From contig NC_135038.1 in assembly GCF_051020975.1 (NCBI RefSeq), positions 804,001 to 868,000 on the forward strand: a stretch of 64,000 nt of DNA, written 5' to 3'. The DNA comes from Osmia lignaria lignaria (Eukaryota; Arthropoda; Insecta; Hymenoptera; Megachilidae). Of this stretch, positions 10,300 to 24,586 are shown piece after piece. The notes under the pieces were generated by a model. The model searched no databases and was not told the DNA's origin. It saw nothing but the letters and a program-made list of their open reading frames with translations. A program made the translations under genes and the position numbers. Every line of letters begins with the position of its first letter. Positions within the stretch are counted from its first letter, which is position 1.

Positions 10300-13200
10300 T
10301 ATACTACTAATGATATTCCTATTTAATGTACACTGATCTGTGGGAATGAATCTGTATATGACATTATACCTAATGTAGATATAGTAATAATGATATTGTT
10401 ATTAAATGTACATTACATATCTAATGTAGATATGGTACTAATGATATGGTTATTAAATGTACATTGATCTGTGGGAATGAATCATTATATTACATTATAT
10501 CGGATGTAGATATAGTGCTAATGATATTGTTATTAAAGGTGCATTGGTCTGTGGGAATGAATCAGTATATTACATTATATCGAATGTAGTTATAGTACTA
10601 ATGATATGGATATTAAAGGTATATTGATCTGTGGGAATGAATCAGTATATTACGTTATATCGGATGTAGATATAGTACTAATGATATTGTCATTAAATGT
10701 ACATTGATCTTTGGGGATCAATCAGTATATTACATTATATCTAATGTAGATATGGTGATAATAATATTGTTATTAATTGTACATTACGTATGTAATGTAG
10801 ATATACTACTAATGATGTTGTTATTAAATGTACATTGATCAGTGGGAATGAATCAGTATATTATATTATATCGAATGTAGATATAGTGCTAATGATATTG
10901 ATATGAAAGGTGCATTGATCTATGGGAATCCATCAGTATATTACATTATATCGAATGTAGGTATGGTACTAATGATATGGTTATTATATGTACATATCTG
11001 TGGGAATGAATCAGTATATTACATTATATCGAATGTAGATATAGTGCTAATGATATTGTTATTAAAGGTGCATTGCTCTGTGGGAATGAATCAGTATATT
11101 ACATTATATCGAATGTAGATATAGTACTACTGATATGGTTATTAAATATATTGATCTGTGGGAATGAATCAGTATATTACATTATATCGAATGTAGATTT
11201 AGTACTAATGATATTGTTATTAAATGTACATTGATTTTTGGGAATGAATCTGTATATGACATTATACCTAATGTAGATATAGTAATAATGATATTGTTAT
11301 TAAATGTACATTACATATCTAATGTAGATGTGGTACTAATGATATGGTTATTAAATGTACATTATCAGTGGGAATGAATCAGTATATTACATTATATCGA
11401 ATGTAGATATAGTACTACTGATATGGTTATTAAATATATTGATCTGTGGGGATGAATCAGTATATTACATTATATCGAATGTAGATTTAGTACTAATGAT
11501 ATTGTTATTAAATGTACATTGATCTTTGGGGTTCAATCAGTATATTACATTATATCTAATGTAGATATGGTGATAATAATATTGTTATTAATTGTACATT
11601 ACGTATGTAATGTAGATATACTACTAATGATGTTGTTATTAAATGTACATTATCAGTGGGAATGAATCAGTATATTACATTATATCGAATGTAGATATAG
11701 CGCTAATGATATTGTTATGAAAGGTGCATTGATCTGTGGGAATCCATCAGTATATTACATTATATCGAATGTAGGTGTGGTACTAATGATATGGTTATTA
11801 TATGTACATATCTGTGGGAATGAATCAGTATATTACGTTATATCGAATGTAGATATAGTGCTAATGATATTGTTATGAACGGTGCATTGATCTGTGGGAA
11901 TCCATTAGTATATTACATTATATCGAATGTAGATATAGTACTACTGATATGGTTATTAAATATATTGATCTTTGGGAGTGAATCAGTATATTACATTATA
12001 TCGAATGTAGATTTAGTACTAATGATATTGTAATTAAATGTACATTGATCTGTGGGGATCAATCAGTATATTACATTATATCGAATGTAGGTATGGTACT
12101 AATGATATGGTTATTATATGTACATATCTGTGGGAATGAATCTGTATATTACGTTATATCGAATGTAGATATAGTGCTAATGATATTGTTATTAAAGGTG
12201 CATTGATCTGTGGGAATGAATCAGTATATTACATTATATCGAATGTAGATATAGTGCTAATGATATTGTTATTAAAGGTGCATTGCTCTGTGGGAATGAA
12301 TCAGTATATTACATTATATCAAATGTAGATATAGTACTACTGATATGGTTATTAAATATATTGATCTGTGGGAATGAATCAGTATATTACATTATATCGA
12401 ATGTAGATTTAGTACTAATGATATTGTTATTAAATGTACATTGATTTTTGGGAATGAATCTGTATATGACATTATACCTAATGTAGATATAGTAATAATG
12501 ACATTGTTATTAAATGTACATTACATATCTAATGTAGATATGGTACTAATGATATGGTTATTAAATGTACATTGATCTGTGGGAATGAATCAGTATATTA
12601 CATTATATCGAAAGTAGATATAGAACTAATGATATGGTTATTGAAGGTATATCGATCTGTGGGAATGAATCAGTATATTACATTATATCGAATGTAGATA
12701 TAGTACTACTGATATGGTTATTAAATATATTGATCTGTGGGAGTGAATCAGTATATTACATTATATCGAATGTAGATTTAGTACTAATGATATTGTAATT
12801 AAATGTACATTGATCTGTGGGGTTCAATCAGTATATTACATTATATCTCATGTAGATATGGCAATAATGATATTGTTATTAATTGTACATTACATATGTA
12901 ATGTAGATATACTACTAATGATATTCCTATTTAATGTACACTGATCTGTGGGAATGAATCTGTATATGACATTATACCTAATGTAGATATAGTAATAATG
13001 ATATTGTTATTAAGTGTACATTACATATCTAATGTAGATATGGCACTAATGATATGGTTATTAAATGTACATTGATCTGTGGGAATGAATCATTATATTA
13101 CATTATATCGAATGTAGATATAGTGCTAATGATATTGTTATTAAAGGTGCATTGGTCTGTGGGAATGAATCAGTATATTACATTATATCGAATGTAGGTA

Positions 13201-13525
13201 TGGTACTAATGATATGGATATTAAAGGTATATTGATCTGTGGGAATGAATCAGTATATTACGTTATATCGGATGTAGATATAGTACTAATGATATTGTCA
13301 TTAAATGTACATTGATCTTTGGGGATCAATCAGTATATTACATTAGATCTAATGTAGATATGGTGATAATAATATTGTTATTAATTGTACATTACGTATG
13401 TAATGTAGATATACTACTAATGATGATGTTATTAAATGTACATTGATCAGTGGGAATGAATCGGTATATTACATTATATCGAATGTAGATATAGTGCTGA
13501 TGATATTGTTATGAAAGGTGCATTG

Positions 13526-14105
13526 ATCTGTGGGAATCCATCAGTATATTACATTATATCGAATGTAGGTATGGTACTAATGATATGGTTATTATATGTA
13601 CATATCTGTGGGAATGAATCAGTATATTACATTATATCGAATGTAGATATAGTACTAATGATATGGTTACTGAAGGTATATTGATCTGTGCGAATGAATC
13701 AGTATATTACATTATATCGAATGTAGATATTGTGCTAATGATATTGTTATTAATGGTACATTGATCTCTGGGTAATAATCAGGATATTACATTATATCTA
13801 ATGTAGAATTGGTAATAATGATATTATTATTAATTGTACATTACATATGTAATGTAGATATACTACTAATGATATTCCTATTTAATGTACACTGATCTGT
13901 GGGAATGAATCTGTATATGACATTATACCTAATGTAGATATAGTAATAATGATATTGTTATTAAATGTACATTACATATCTAATGTAGATATGGTACTAA
14001 TGATATGGTTATTAAATGTACATTGATCTGTGGGAATGAATCATTATATTACATTATATCGAATGTAGATATAGTGCTAATGATATTGTTATTAAAGGTG
14101 CATTG
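13526..14105 (+). repeat. 580-bp tandem duplication, first copy
   Basis: The lines I compared between 13526-14105 and 14106-14685 are identical at offset 580. Just left of the copy, 13525 reads CATTGATCTG while 14105 reads CATTGGTCTG. The junction therefore lies inside the shared word CTGTGGGAAT, so recombination joined a CATTGGTCTG unit to a CCATCAG unit in register. B1 at 2183-3667 has only one copy, so this event is younger than the B duplication. Confidence 0.88.
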
Positions 14106-14685
14106 GTCTGTGGGAATCCATCAGTATATTACATTATATCGAATGTAGGTATGGTACTAATGATATGGTTATTATATGTACATATCTGTGGGAATGAATC
14201 AGTATATTACATTATATCGAATGTAGATATAGTACTAATGATATGGTTACTGAAGGTATATTGATCTGTGCGAATGAATCAGTATATTACATTATATCGA
14301 ATGTAGATATTGTGCTAATGATATTGTTATTAATGGTACATTGATCTCTGGGTAATAATCAGGATATTACATTATATCTAATGTAGAATTGGTAATAATG
14401 ATATTATTATTAATTGTACATTACATATGTAATGTAGATATACTACTAATGATATTCCTATTTAATGTACACTGATCTGTGGGAATGAATCTGTATATGA
14501 CATTATACCTAATGTAGATATAGTAATAATGATATTGTTATTAAATGTACATTACATATCTAATGTAGATATGGTACTAATGATATGGTTATTAAATGTA
14601 CATTGATCTGTGGGAATGAATCATTATATTACATTATATCGAATGTAGATATAGTGCTAATGATATTGTTATTAAAGGTGCATTG
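14106..14685 (+). repeat. 580-bp tandem duplication, second copy
   Basis: Second copy of the unit starting at 13526. It ends at 14685, where GGGAATGAATCAG replaces GGGAATCCATCAG and the sequence resumes the single-copy order seen in B1. Confidence 0.88.
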
Positions 14686-17600
14686 GTCTGTGGGAATGAA
14701 TCAGTATATTACATTATATCGAATGTAGTTATAGTACTAATGATATGGATATTAAAGGTATATTGATCTGTGGGAATGAATCAGTATATTACGTTATATC
14801 GGATGTAGATATAGTACTAATGATATTGTCATTAAATGTACATTGATCTCTGGGGATCAATCAGTATATTACATTATATCTAATGTAGATATGGTAATAA
14901 TGATATTGTTATTAAATGTACATTGATCTGTGGGGATCAATCAGTATATTACATTATATCTAATGTAGAAATGCTAATAATGATATTGTTATTAAATGTA
15001 CATTGATCTGTGGGGATCAATCAGTATATTACATTATATCTAGTGTAGATATGGCAATAATGATATTGTTATTAATTGTACATTAGATATGTAATGTAGA
15101 TATACTACTAATGATATTGCTGTTAAATGTACATTGATCTGTGGGAATGAATCTGTATATGACAGTATACCTAATGTAGATATAGTAATAATGATATTGT
15201 AATTAAGTGTACATTACATATCTATTGTAGATATGGTACTAATAATATGGTTATGAAATGTACATTGATCTGTGGGAATGAATCAGTGTATTACATTATA
15301 TCGAAAGTAGATATAGTGCTAATGATATTGTTATTAAAGGCACATTGATCTGTGGGAAGGAATCTGTATACTACATTATATCGAATGTAGATATAGTGCT
15401 AATGATATTGTTATTAAAGGTACATTGATCTGTGGGAATGAATCAGTATATTACATTATATCGAGTGTAGATATAGTGCTAATGATATTGTTATTAAAGG
15501 CACATTGATCTTTGGGAATGAATCAGTATATTACATTATATCGAATGTAGATTTAGTACTTATGATATTGTAATTAAATGTACATTGATCTTTGGGGTCA
15601 ATCAGTATATTACATTATGTCTAACGTAGATATGGTGATAATAATATTGTTGTTAATTGTACATTACGTATGTAATGTAGATATGCTACTAATGATATTG
15701 CTATTAAATGTACATTGATCTGTGGGAATGAATCTGTATATGACAGTATACCTAATGTAGATATAGTGCTAATGATATTGTTATGAACGGTGCATTGATC
15801 TGTGGGAATCCATTAGTATATTACATTATATCGAATGTAGATATAGTACTACTGATATGGTTATTAAATATATTGATCTGTGGGAATGAATCAGTATATT
15901 ACATTATATCGAATGAAGATTTAGTACTAATGATATTGTAATTAAATGTACATTGATCTTTGGGGATCAATCAGTATATTACATTATATCTAATGTAGAT
16001 ATGGTGATAATAATATTGTTATTAATTGTACATTACGTATGTAATGTAGATATACTACTAATGATGTGGTTATTAAATGTACATTGATCAGTGGGAATGA
16101 ATCTGTATATGAAATTATATCTAATGTAGATATAGTAATAATGATATTGTCATTAAATGTACATTGATCTGTGGGAATGAATCAGTATATTACATTATAT
16201 CGAATGTAGATATAGTGCTAATGATATTGTTATTAAAGGCACATTGATCTGTGGGAATGAACCAGTATATTACATTATATCGAATGTAGATATAGTACTA
16301 ATGATGTTGTCATTAAATGTACATTGATCTTTGGGGATCAACCAGTATATTACAATATATCTAATGTAGATATAGTAATAATGATATTGTTATTAAATGT
16401 ACATTGATCTGAGGGAATGAATCAGTATATTACATTATATCGAATGTAGATATGGTACTAATGATATGGTTATTAAATGTACATTGATCTGTGGGAATGA
16501 ATCAGTATATTACATTATGTCGAATGTAGATATGGTGCTAATGATTTTGTTATGATAGGTGCATTGATCTGTGGGAATCCATCAGTATATTACATTATAT
16601 CGAATGTAGGTGTGGTACTAATGATATGGTTATTATATGTACATATCTGTGGGAATGAATCAGTATATTACGTTATATCGAATGTGGATATAGTGCTAAT
16701 GATATTGTTATTAAAGGTGCATTGGTCTGTGGGAATGAATCAGTACATTACATTATATCGAATGTAGATATAGTACTACTGATATGGTTATTAAATATAT
16801 TGATCTGTGGGAATGAATCAGTATGTTACATTATATCGAATGTAGATTTAGTACTAATGATATTGTAATTAAATGTACATTGATCTGTGGAGATCAATCA
16901 GTATATTACATTATATCGAATGTAGGTATGGTACTAATGATATGGTTATTATATGTACATATCTGTGGGAATGAGTCTGTATATTACGTTATATCGAATG
17001 TAGATATAGTGCTAATGATATTGTTATTAAAGGTGCATTGGTCTGTGGGAATGAATCAGTATATTACATTATATCGAATGTAGATATAGTGCTAATGATA
17101 TTGTTATTAAAGGTGCATTGCTCTGTGGGAATGAATCAGTATATTACATTATATCGAATGTAGATATAGTACTACTGATATGGTTATTAAATATATTGAT
17201 CTGTGGGAATGAATCAGTATATTGCATTATATCGAATGTAGATTTAGTATTAATGATATTGTTACTAAATGTACATTGATTTTTGGGAATGAATCTGTAT
17301 ATGACATTATACCTAATGTAGATATAGTAATAATGATATTGTTATTAAATGTACATTACATATCTAATGTAGATATGGTACTAATGATATGGTTATTAAA
17401 TGTACATTGATCTGTGGGAATGAATCAGTATATTACATTGTGTCGAAAGTAGATATAGAACTAATGATATGGTTATTAAGGGTACATTGATCTGTGGGAA
17501 TGAATCAGTATATTACATTATATCGGATGTAGATATGGTACTAATGATATGGTTATTAAATGTACATTGATCTGTGGGAATGAATCAATATATTACATTA

Positions 17601-17861
17601 TATCGAATGTAGATATAGTACTAATGATATTGTTATTAAATGTACATTGATCTGTGGGAATGAATCAGTATATTACATTATATCTAATGTAGAGATGCTA
17701 ATAATGATATTGTTATTAAATGTACATTGATCTGAGGGGATCAATCAGTATATGACAGTATACCTAATGTAGATATAGTAATAATGATATAGTTATTAAA
17801 TGTACATTACTTATCTATTGTAGATATGGTACTAAGGATATGGTTATGAAATGTACATTGA

Positions 17862-18847
17862 TCTGTGGGAATGAATCAGTATATTACATTATATCGAATG
17901 TAGATATAGTGCTAATGACATTGTTATTAAAGGCACATTGATCTGTGGGAAGGAATCTGTATACTACATTATATCGAATGTAGATATAGTGCTAATGATA
18001 TTGTTATTAAACGTACATTGATCTGTGGGCATGAATCAGTATATTAGATTATATCGAATGTAGGTATAGTACTACTGATATGGGTATTAAATATATTGAT
18101 CTGTGGGAATGAATCAGTATATTACATTATATCGAATGTAGATATAGTACTACTGATATGGTTATTAAATATATTGATCTGTGGGAATGAATCAGTATAT
18201 TACATTATATCGAATGTAGATTTAGTACTAATGATATTGTTATTAAATGTACATTGATCTTTGGGGATCAATCAGTATATTACATTATATGTAATGTAGA
18301 TATGGTGATAATAATATTGTTATTAATTGTACATTACGTATGTAATGTAGATATACTACTAATGATGTTGTTATTAAATGTACATTGATCAGTGGGAATG
18401 AATCAGTATATTACATTATATCGAATGTAGATATGGTGCTAATGATTTTGTTATGATAGGTGCATTGATCTGTGGGAATCCATCAGTATATTACATTATA
18501 TCGAATGTAGGTGTGGTACTAATGATATGGTTATTATATGTACATATCTGTGGGAATGAATCAGTATATTACGTTATATCGAATGTAGATATAGTGCTAA
18601 TGATATCGTTATTAAAGGTGCATTGGTCTGTGGGAATGAATCAGTACATTACATTATATCGAATGTAGATATAGTACTAATGATATGGTTATTAAAGGTA
18701 TATTGATCTGTGGGAATGAATCAGTATATTACATTATATCGAATGTAGATATAGTACTACTGATATGGTTATTAAATATATTGATCTGTGGGAATGAATC
18801 AGTATATTACATTATATCGAATGTAGATTTAGTACTAATGATATTGT
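17862..18847 (+). repeat. Segmental copy D1 (partner 20132-21117)
   Basis: About 0.99 kb matches at offset 2270. One difference is ATGATATCGTT here (also at 9944) against ATGATATTGTT in the partner. The left edge is inside a GGGAATGAATCAG word shared by both flanks, again an in-register breakpoint. Confidence 0.87.
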
Positions 18848-18934
18848 AATTAAATGTACATTGATCTGTGGGGATCAATCAGTATATTACATTATATCTA
18901 ATGTAGATATGGCAATAATGATATTGTTATTAAT

Positions 18935-18958
18935 TGTACATTACATATGTAATGTACA
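18935..18958. repeat. Extended 24-bp perfect palindrome (duplicate)
   Basis: This is the duplicate of 10276-10299, displaced by 8659 bp. The next-generation copy near 24800 (offset 5865) has GTAGATATAC, so there the extension is absent and only the 20-bp core remains symmetric. Confidence 0.9.
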
Positions 18959-20131
18959 TATACTACTAATGATATTCCTATTTAATGTACACTGATCTGT
19001 GGGAATGAATCTGTATATGACATTATACCTAATGTAGATATAGTAATAATGATATTGTTATTAAATGTACATTACATATCTAATGTAGATATGGTACTAA
19101 TGATATGGTTATTAAATGTACATTGATCTGTGGGAATGAATCATTATATTACATTATATCGGATGTAGATATAGTGCTAATGATATTGTTATTAAAGGTG
19201 CATTGGTCTGTGGGAATGAATCAGTATATTACATTATATCGAATGTAGTTATAGTACTAATGATATGGATATTAAAGGTATATTGATCTGTGGGAATGAA
19301 TCAGTATATTACGTTATATCGGATGTAGATATAGTACTAATGATATTGTCATTAAATGTACATTGATCTTTGGGGATCAATCAGTATATTACATTATATC
19401 TAATGTAGATATGGTGATAATAATATTGTTATTAATTGTACATTACGTATGTAATGTAGATATACTACTAATGATGTTGTTATTAAATGTACATTGATCA
19501 GTGGGAATGAATCAGTATATTACATTATATCGAATGTAGATATAGTGCTAATGATATTGATATGAAAGGTGCATTGATCTATGGGAATCCATCAGTATAT
19601 TACATTATATCGAATGTAGGTATGGTACTAATGATATGGTTATTATATGTACATATCTGTGGGAATGAATCAGTATATTACATTATATCGAATGTAGATA
19701 TAGTGCTAATGATATTGTTATTAAAGGTGCATTGCTCTGTGGGAACGAATCAGTATATTACATTATATCGAATGTAGATATAGTACTACTGATATGGTTA
19801 TTAAATATATTGATCTGTGGGAATGAATCAGTATATTACATTATATCGAATGTAGATTTAGTACTAATGATATTGTAATTAAATGTACATTGATCTGTGG
19901 GGATCAATCAGTATATTACATTATATCGGATGTAGGTATGGTACTAATGATATGGTTATTATATGTACATATCTGTGGGAATGAATCTGTATATTACGTT
20001 ATATCGAATGTAGAAATAGTGCTAATGATATTGTTATTAAAGGTGCATTGGTCTGTGGGAATGTATCAGTATATTACATTATATCGAATGTAGATATAGT
20101 GCTAATGATATTGTTATTAAAGGTGCATTGC

Positions 20132-21117
20132 TCTGTGGGAATGAATCAGTATATTACATTATATCGAATGTAGATATAGTGCTAATGACATTGTTATTAA
20201 AGGCACATTGATCTGTGGGAAGGAATCTGTATACTACATTATATCGAATGTAGATATAGTGCTAATGATATTGTTATTAAACGTACATTGATCTGTGGGC
20301 ATGAATCAGTATATTAGATTATATCGAATGTAGGTATAGTACTACTGATATGGGTATTAAATATATTGATCTGTGGGAATGAATCAGTATATTACATTAT
20401 ATCGAATGTAGATATAGTACTACTGATATGGTTATTAAATATATTGATCTGTGGGAATGAATCAGTATATTACATTATATCGAATGTAGATTTAGTACTA
20501 ATGATATTGTTATTAAATGTACATTGATCTTTGGGGATCAATCAGTATATTACATTATATGTAATGTAGATATGGTGATAATAATATTGTTATTAATTGT
20601 ACATTACGTATGTAATGTAGATATACTACTAATGATGTTGTTATTAAATGTACATTGATCAGTGGGAATGAATCAGTATATTACATTATATCGAATGTAG
20701 ATATGGTGCTAATGATTTTGTTATGATAGGTGCATTGATCTGTGGGAATCCATCAGTATATTACATTATATCGAATGTAGGTGTGGTACTAATGATATGG
20801 TTATTATATGTACATATCTGCGGGAATGAATCAGTATATTACGTTATATCGAATGTAGATATAGTGCTAATGATATTGTTATTAAAGGTGCATTGGTCTG
20901 TGGGAATGAATCAGTACATTACATTATATCGAATGTAGATATAGTACTAATGATATGGTTATTAAAGGTATATTGATCTGTGGGAATGAATCAGTATATT
21001 ACATTATATCGAATGTAGATATAGTACTACTGATATGGTTATTAAATATATTGATCTGTGGGAATGAATCAGTATATTACATTATATCGAATGTAGATTT
21101 AGTACTAATGATATTGT
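20132..21117 (+). repeat. Segmental copy D2
   Basis: Copy of 17862-18847. After 21117 the sequence follows the order seen at 11217-11350 (ATTTTTGGG, then GATGTGGTACTAATG) at offset 9900. D2 is thus spliced to a different part of the array than D1. Confidence 0.86.
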
Positions 21118-24100
21118 TATTAAATGTACATTGATTTTTGGGAATGAATCTGTATATGACATTATACCTAATGTAGATATAGTAATAATGATATTGTTAT
21201 TAAATGTACATTACATATCTAATGTAGATGTGGTACTAATGATATGGTTATTAAATGTACATTGATCTGTGGGAATGAATCAGTATATTACATTATATCG
21301 AATTTAGATATAGTACTAATGATATGGTTACTAAAGGTATATTGATCTGTGCGAATGAATCAGTATATTACATTATATCGAATGTAGATATTGTGCTAAT
21401 GATATTGTTATTAATGGTACATTGATCTCTGGGTAATAATCAGGATATTACATTATATCTTATGTAGAATTGGTAATAATGATATTATTATTAATTGTAC
21501 ATTACATATGTAATGTAGATATACTACTAATGATATTCCTATTTAATGTACACTGATCTGTGGGAATGAATCTGTATATGACATTATACCAAATGTAGAT
21601 ATAGTAATAATGATATTGTTATTAAATGTACATTACATATCTAATGTAGATATGGTACTAATGATATGGTTATTAAATGTACATTGATCTGTGGGAATGA
21701 ATCATTATATTACATTATATCGAATGTAGATATAGTGCTAATGATATTGTTATTAAAGGTACATTGATCTGTGGGAATGAATCAGTATATTACATTATAT
21801 CGAGTGTAGATATAGTGCTAATTATATTGTCATTAAAGGCACATTGATCTGTGGGAATGAATCAGTATATTACATTATATCGAATGTAGATATAGTGCTA
21901 ATGATATTGTTATTAAAGGCACATTGATCTGTGGGAATGAACCAGTATATTACATTATATCGAATGTAGATATAGTACTAATGATGTTGTCATTAAATGT
22001 ACATTGATCTTTGGGGATCAACCAGTATATTACAATATATCTAATGTAGATATAGTAATAATGATATTGTTATCAAATGTACATTGATCTGAGGGAATGA
22101 ATCAGTATATTACATTATATCGAATGTAGATATGGTACTAATGATATGGTTATTAAATGTACATTGATATGTGGGAATGAATCAGTATATTACATTATAT
22201 CTAATGTAGAAATGCTAATAATGATATTGTTATTAAATGTACATTGACCTGTGGGAATGAATCTGTATATGACAGTATACCTAATGTAGATATAGTAATA
22301 ATGATATTGTTATTAAATGTACATTACTTATCTATTGTAGATATGGTACTAAGGATATGGTTATAAAATGTACATTGATCTGTGGGAATGAATCAGTATA
22401 TTACATTATATCGAATGTAGATATAGTGCTAATGACATTGTTAATAAAGGCACATTGATCTGTGGGAAGGAATCTGTATAATACATTATATCGAATGTAG
22501 ATATAGTGCTAATGATATTGTTATTAAACGTACATTGATCTGTGGGAATGAATCAGTATATTAGATTATATCGAATGTAGATATAGTACTACTGATATGG
22601 GTATTAAATATATTGATCTGTGGGAATGAATCAGTATATTACATTATATCGAATGTAGATATGGTACTAATGATATGGTTATTAAATGTACATTGATCTG
22701 TGGGAATGAATCAGTATATTACATTATATCTAATGTAGAAATGCTAATAATGATATTGTTATTAAATGTACATCGATCTTTGGGGATCAATCAGTATATT
22801 ACATTATATCTAATGTAGATATGGTGATAATAATATTGTTATTAATTGTACATTACGTATGTAATGTTGATATACTACTAATGATGTTGTTATTAAATGT
22901 ACATTGATCAGTGGGAATGAATCAGTATATTACATTATATCGAATGTAGATATGGTGCTAATGATTTTGTTATGATAGGTGCATTGATCTGTGGGAATCC
23001 ATCAGTATATTACATTATATCGAATGTAGGTGTGGTACTAATGATATGGTTATTATATGTACATATCTGTGGGAATGAATCAGTATATTACGTTATATCG
23101 AATGTAGATATAGTGCTAATGATATTGTTATTAAAGGTGCATTGGTCTGTGGGAATGAATCAGTACATTACATTATATCGAATGTAGACATAGTACTACT
23201 GATATGGTTATTAAATATATTGATCTGTGGGAATGAATCAGTATATTACATTATATCGAATGTAGATTTAGTACTAATGATATTGTAATTAAATGTACAT
23301 TGATCTGTGGGAATCAATCAGTATATTACATTATATCGAATGTAGGTATGGTACTAATGATATGGTTATTATATGTACATATCTGTGGGAATGAATCTGT
23401 ATATTACGTTATATCGAATGTAGATATAGTGCTAATGATATTGTTATTAAAGGTGCATTGGTCTGTGGGAATGAATCAGTATATTACATTATATCGAATG
23501 TAGATATAGTGCTAATGATATTGTTATTAAAGGTGCATTGCTCTGTGGGAATGAATCAGTATATTACATTATATCGAATGTAGACATAGTACTACTGATA
23601 TGGTTATTAAATATATTGATCTGTGGGAATGAATCAGTATATTACATTATATCGAATGTAGATATAGTGCTAATGATATTGTTATTAAAGGTGCATTGGT
23701 CTGTGGGAATGAATCAGTATATTACATTATATCGAATGTAGTTATAGTACTAATGATATGGATATGAAAGGTATATTGATCTGTGGGAATGAATCAGTAT
23801 ATTACGTTATATCGGATGTAGATATGGTAATAATGATATTGTTATTAATTGTACATTACATATGTAATGTAGATATACTACTAATGATATTGCTGTTAAA
23901 TGTACATTGATCTGTGGGAATGAATCTGTATATGACAGTATACCTAATGTAGATATAGTAATAATGATATTGTAATTAAATGTACATTACATATCTATTG
24001 TAGATATGGTACTAATAATATGGTTATGAAATGTACATTGATCTGTGGGAATGAATCAGTGTATTACATTATATCGAATGTAGATATAGTGCTAATGATA

Positions 24101-24586
24101 TTGTTATTATAGGCACATTGATCTGTGGGAAGGAATCTGTATACTACATTATATCGAATGTAGATATAGTCCTAATGATATTGTTATTACAGGTACATTG
24201 ATCTGTGGGAATGAATCAGTATATTACATTATATCGAGTGTAGATATAGTGCTAATGATATTGTTATTAAAGGCACATTGATCTGTGGGAATGAATCAGT
24301 ATATTACATTATATCGAATGTAGATTTAGTACTTATGATATTGTAATTAAATGTACATTGATCTTTGGGGTCAATCAGTATATTACATTATGTCTAACGT
24401 AGATATGGTGATAATAATATTGTTGTTAATTGTACATTACGTATGTAATGTAGATATGCTACTAATGATATTGCTATTAAATGTACATTGATCTGTGGGA
24501 ATGAATCTGTATATGACAGTATACCTAATGTAGATATAGTGCTAATGATATTGTTATGAACGGTGCATTGATCTGTGGGAATCCAT
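21118..24586 (+). repeat. Mosaic stretch between E copies
   Basis: Still pure satellite. It is assembled from modules seen elsewhere: the ACTAAAGGTATATTG/TGCGAATG and GGGTAATAATCAGG units, the GATCAACCAG unit near 22021, the 17-copy block near 22972, and the TCTAACG marker at 24393. Rare private changes include ATTATATTG near 21823, TTATCAAATG near 22070 and ATCGATCTTTGG near 22771. I did not find one long partner for the entire stretch. Confidence 0.75.

Larger units (their letters stand above)
6470..11216 (+). repeat. Segmental copy C1 (partner 15369-19875)
   Basis: About 4.7 kb matches 15369-19875 at offset 8899, dropping to 8659 after about 8761. The 240-bp step is three whole 80-bp units present twice in C1 and once in C2. 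Shared rare words include AAACGTACATTG, GGGCATGAATCAG, GGAGATCAATCAG and ATGTACATATAC. It ends on the right where C1 has ATTGTTATTAAATG and C2 has ATTGTAATTAAATG. Confidence 0.88.
12851..14915 (+). repeat. Segmental copy B2, with an internal 580-bp duplication
   Basis: Matches B1 but is 580 bp longer because of the tandem duplication at 13526-14685. On the right it ends where TTATTAAATG replaces TTATTAATTG. After a short patch of other units, 15078-15497 resumes matching about 3670-4089 at offset 11408. Confidence 0.85.
15369..19875 (+). repeat. Segmental copy C2 (partner 6470-11216)
   Basis: Second copy of the C segment, 240 bp shorter. Its right part was itself copied again: 17862-18847 to 20132-21117 and 18722 onward to 24587 onward, so this is the source or sister of several later blocks. 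Confidence 0.87.
18722..21117 (+). repeat. Segmental copy E1 (partner 24587-26982)
   Basis: About 2.4 kb matches at offset 5865. It shares rare words such as GGGAACGAATCAG, TATCGGATGTAGGTATGG, GTAGAAATAGTG, GGGAATGTATCAG and ATCTGCGGG. One difference is GTACATATAC here against GTAGATATAC in the partner. E1 contains all of D2, so E arose after D. Confidence 0.9.
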
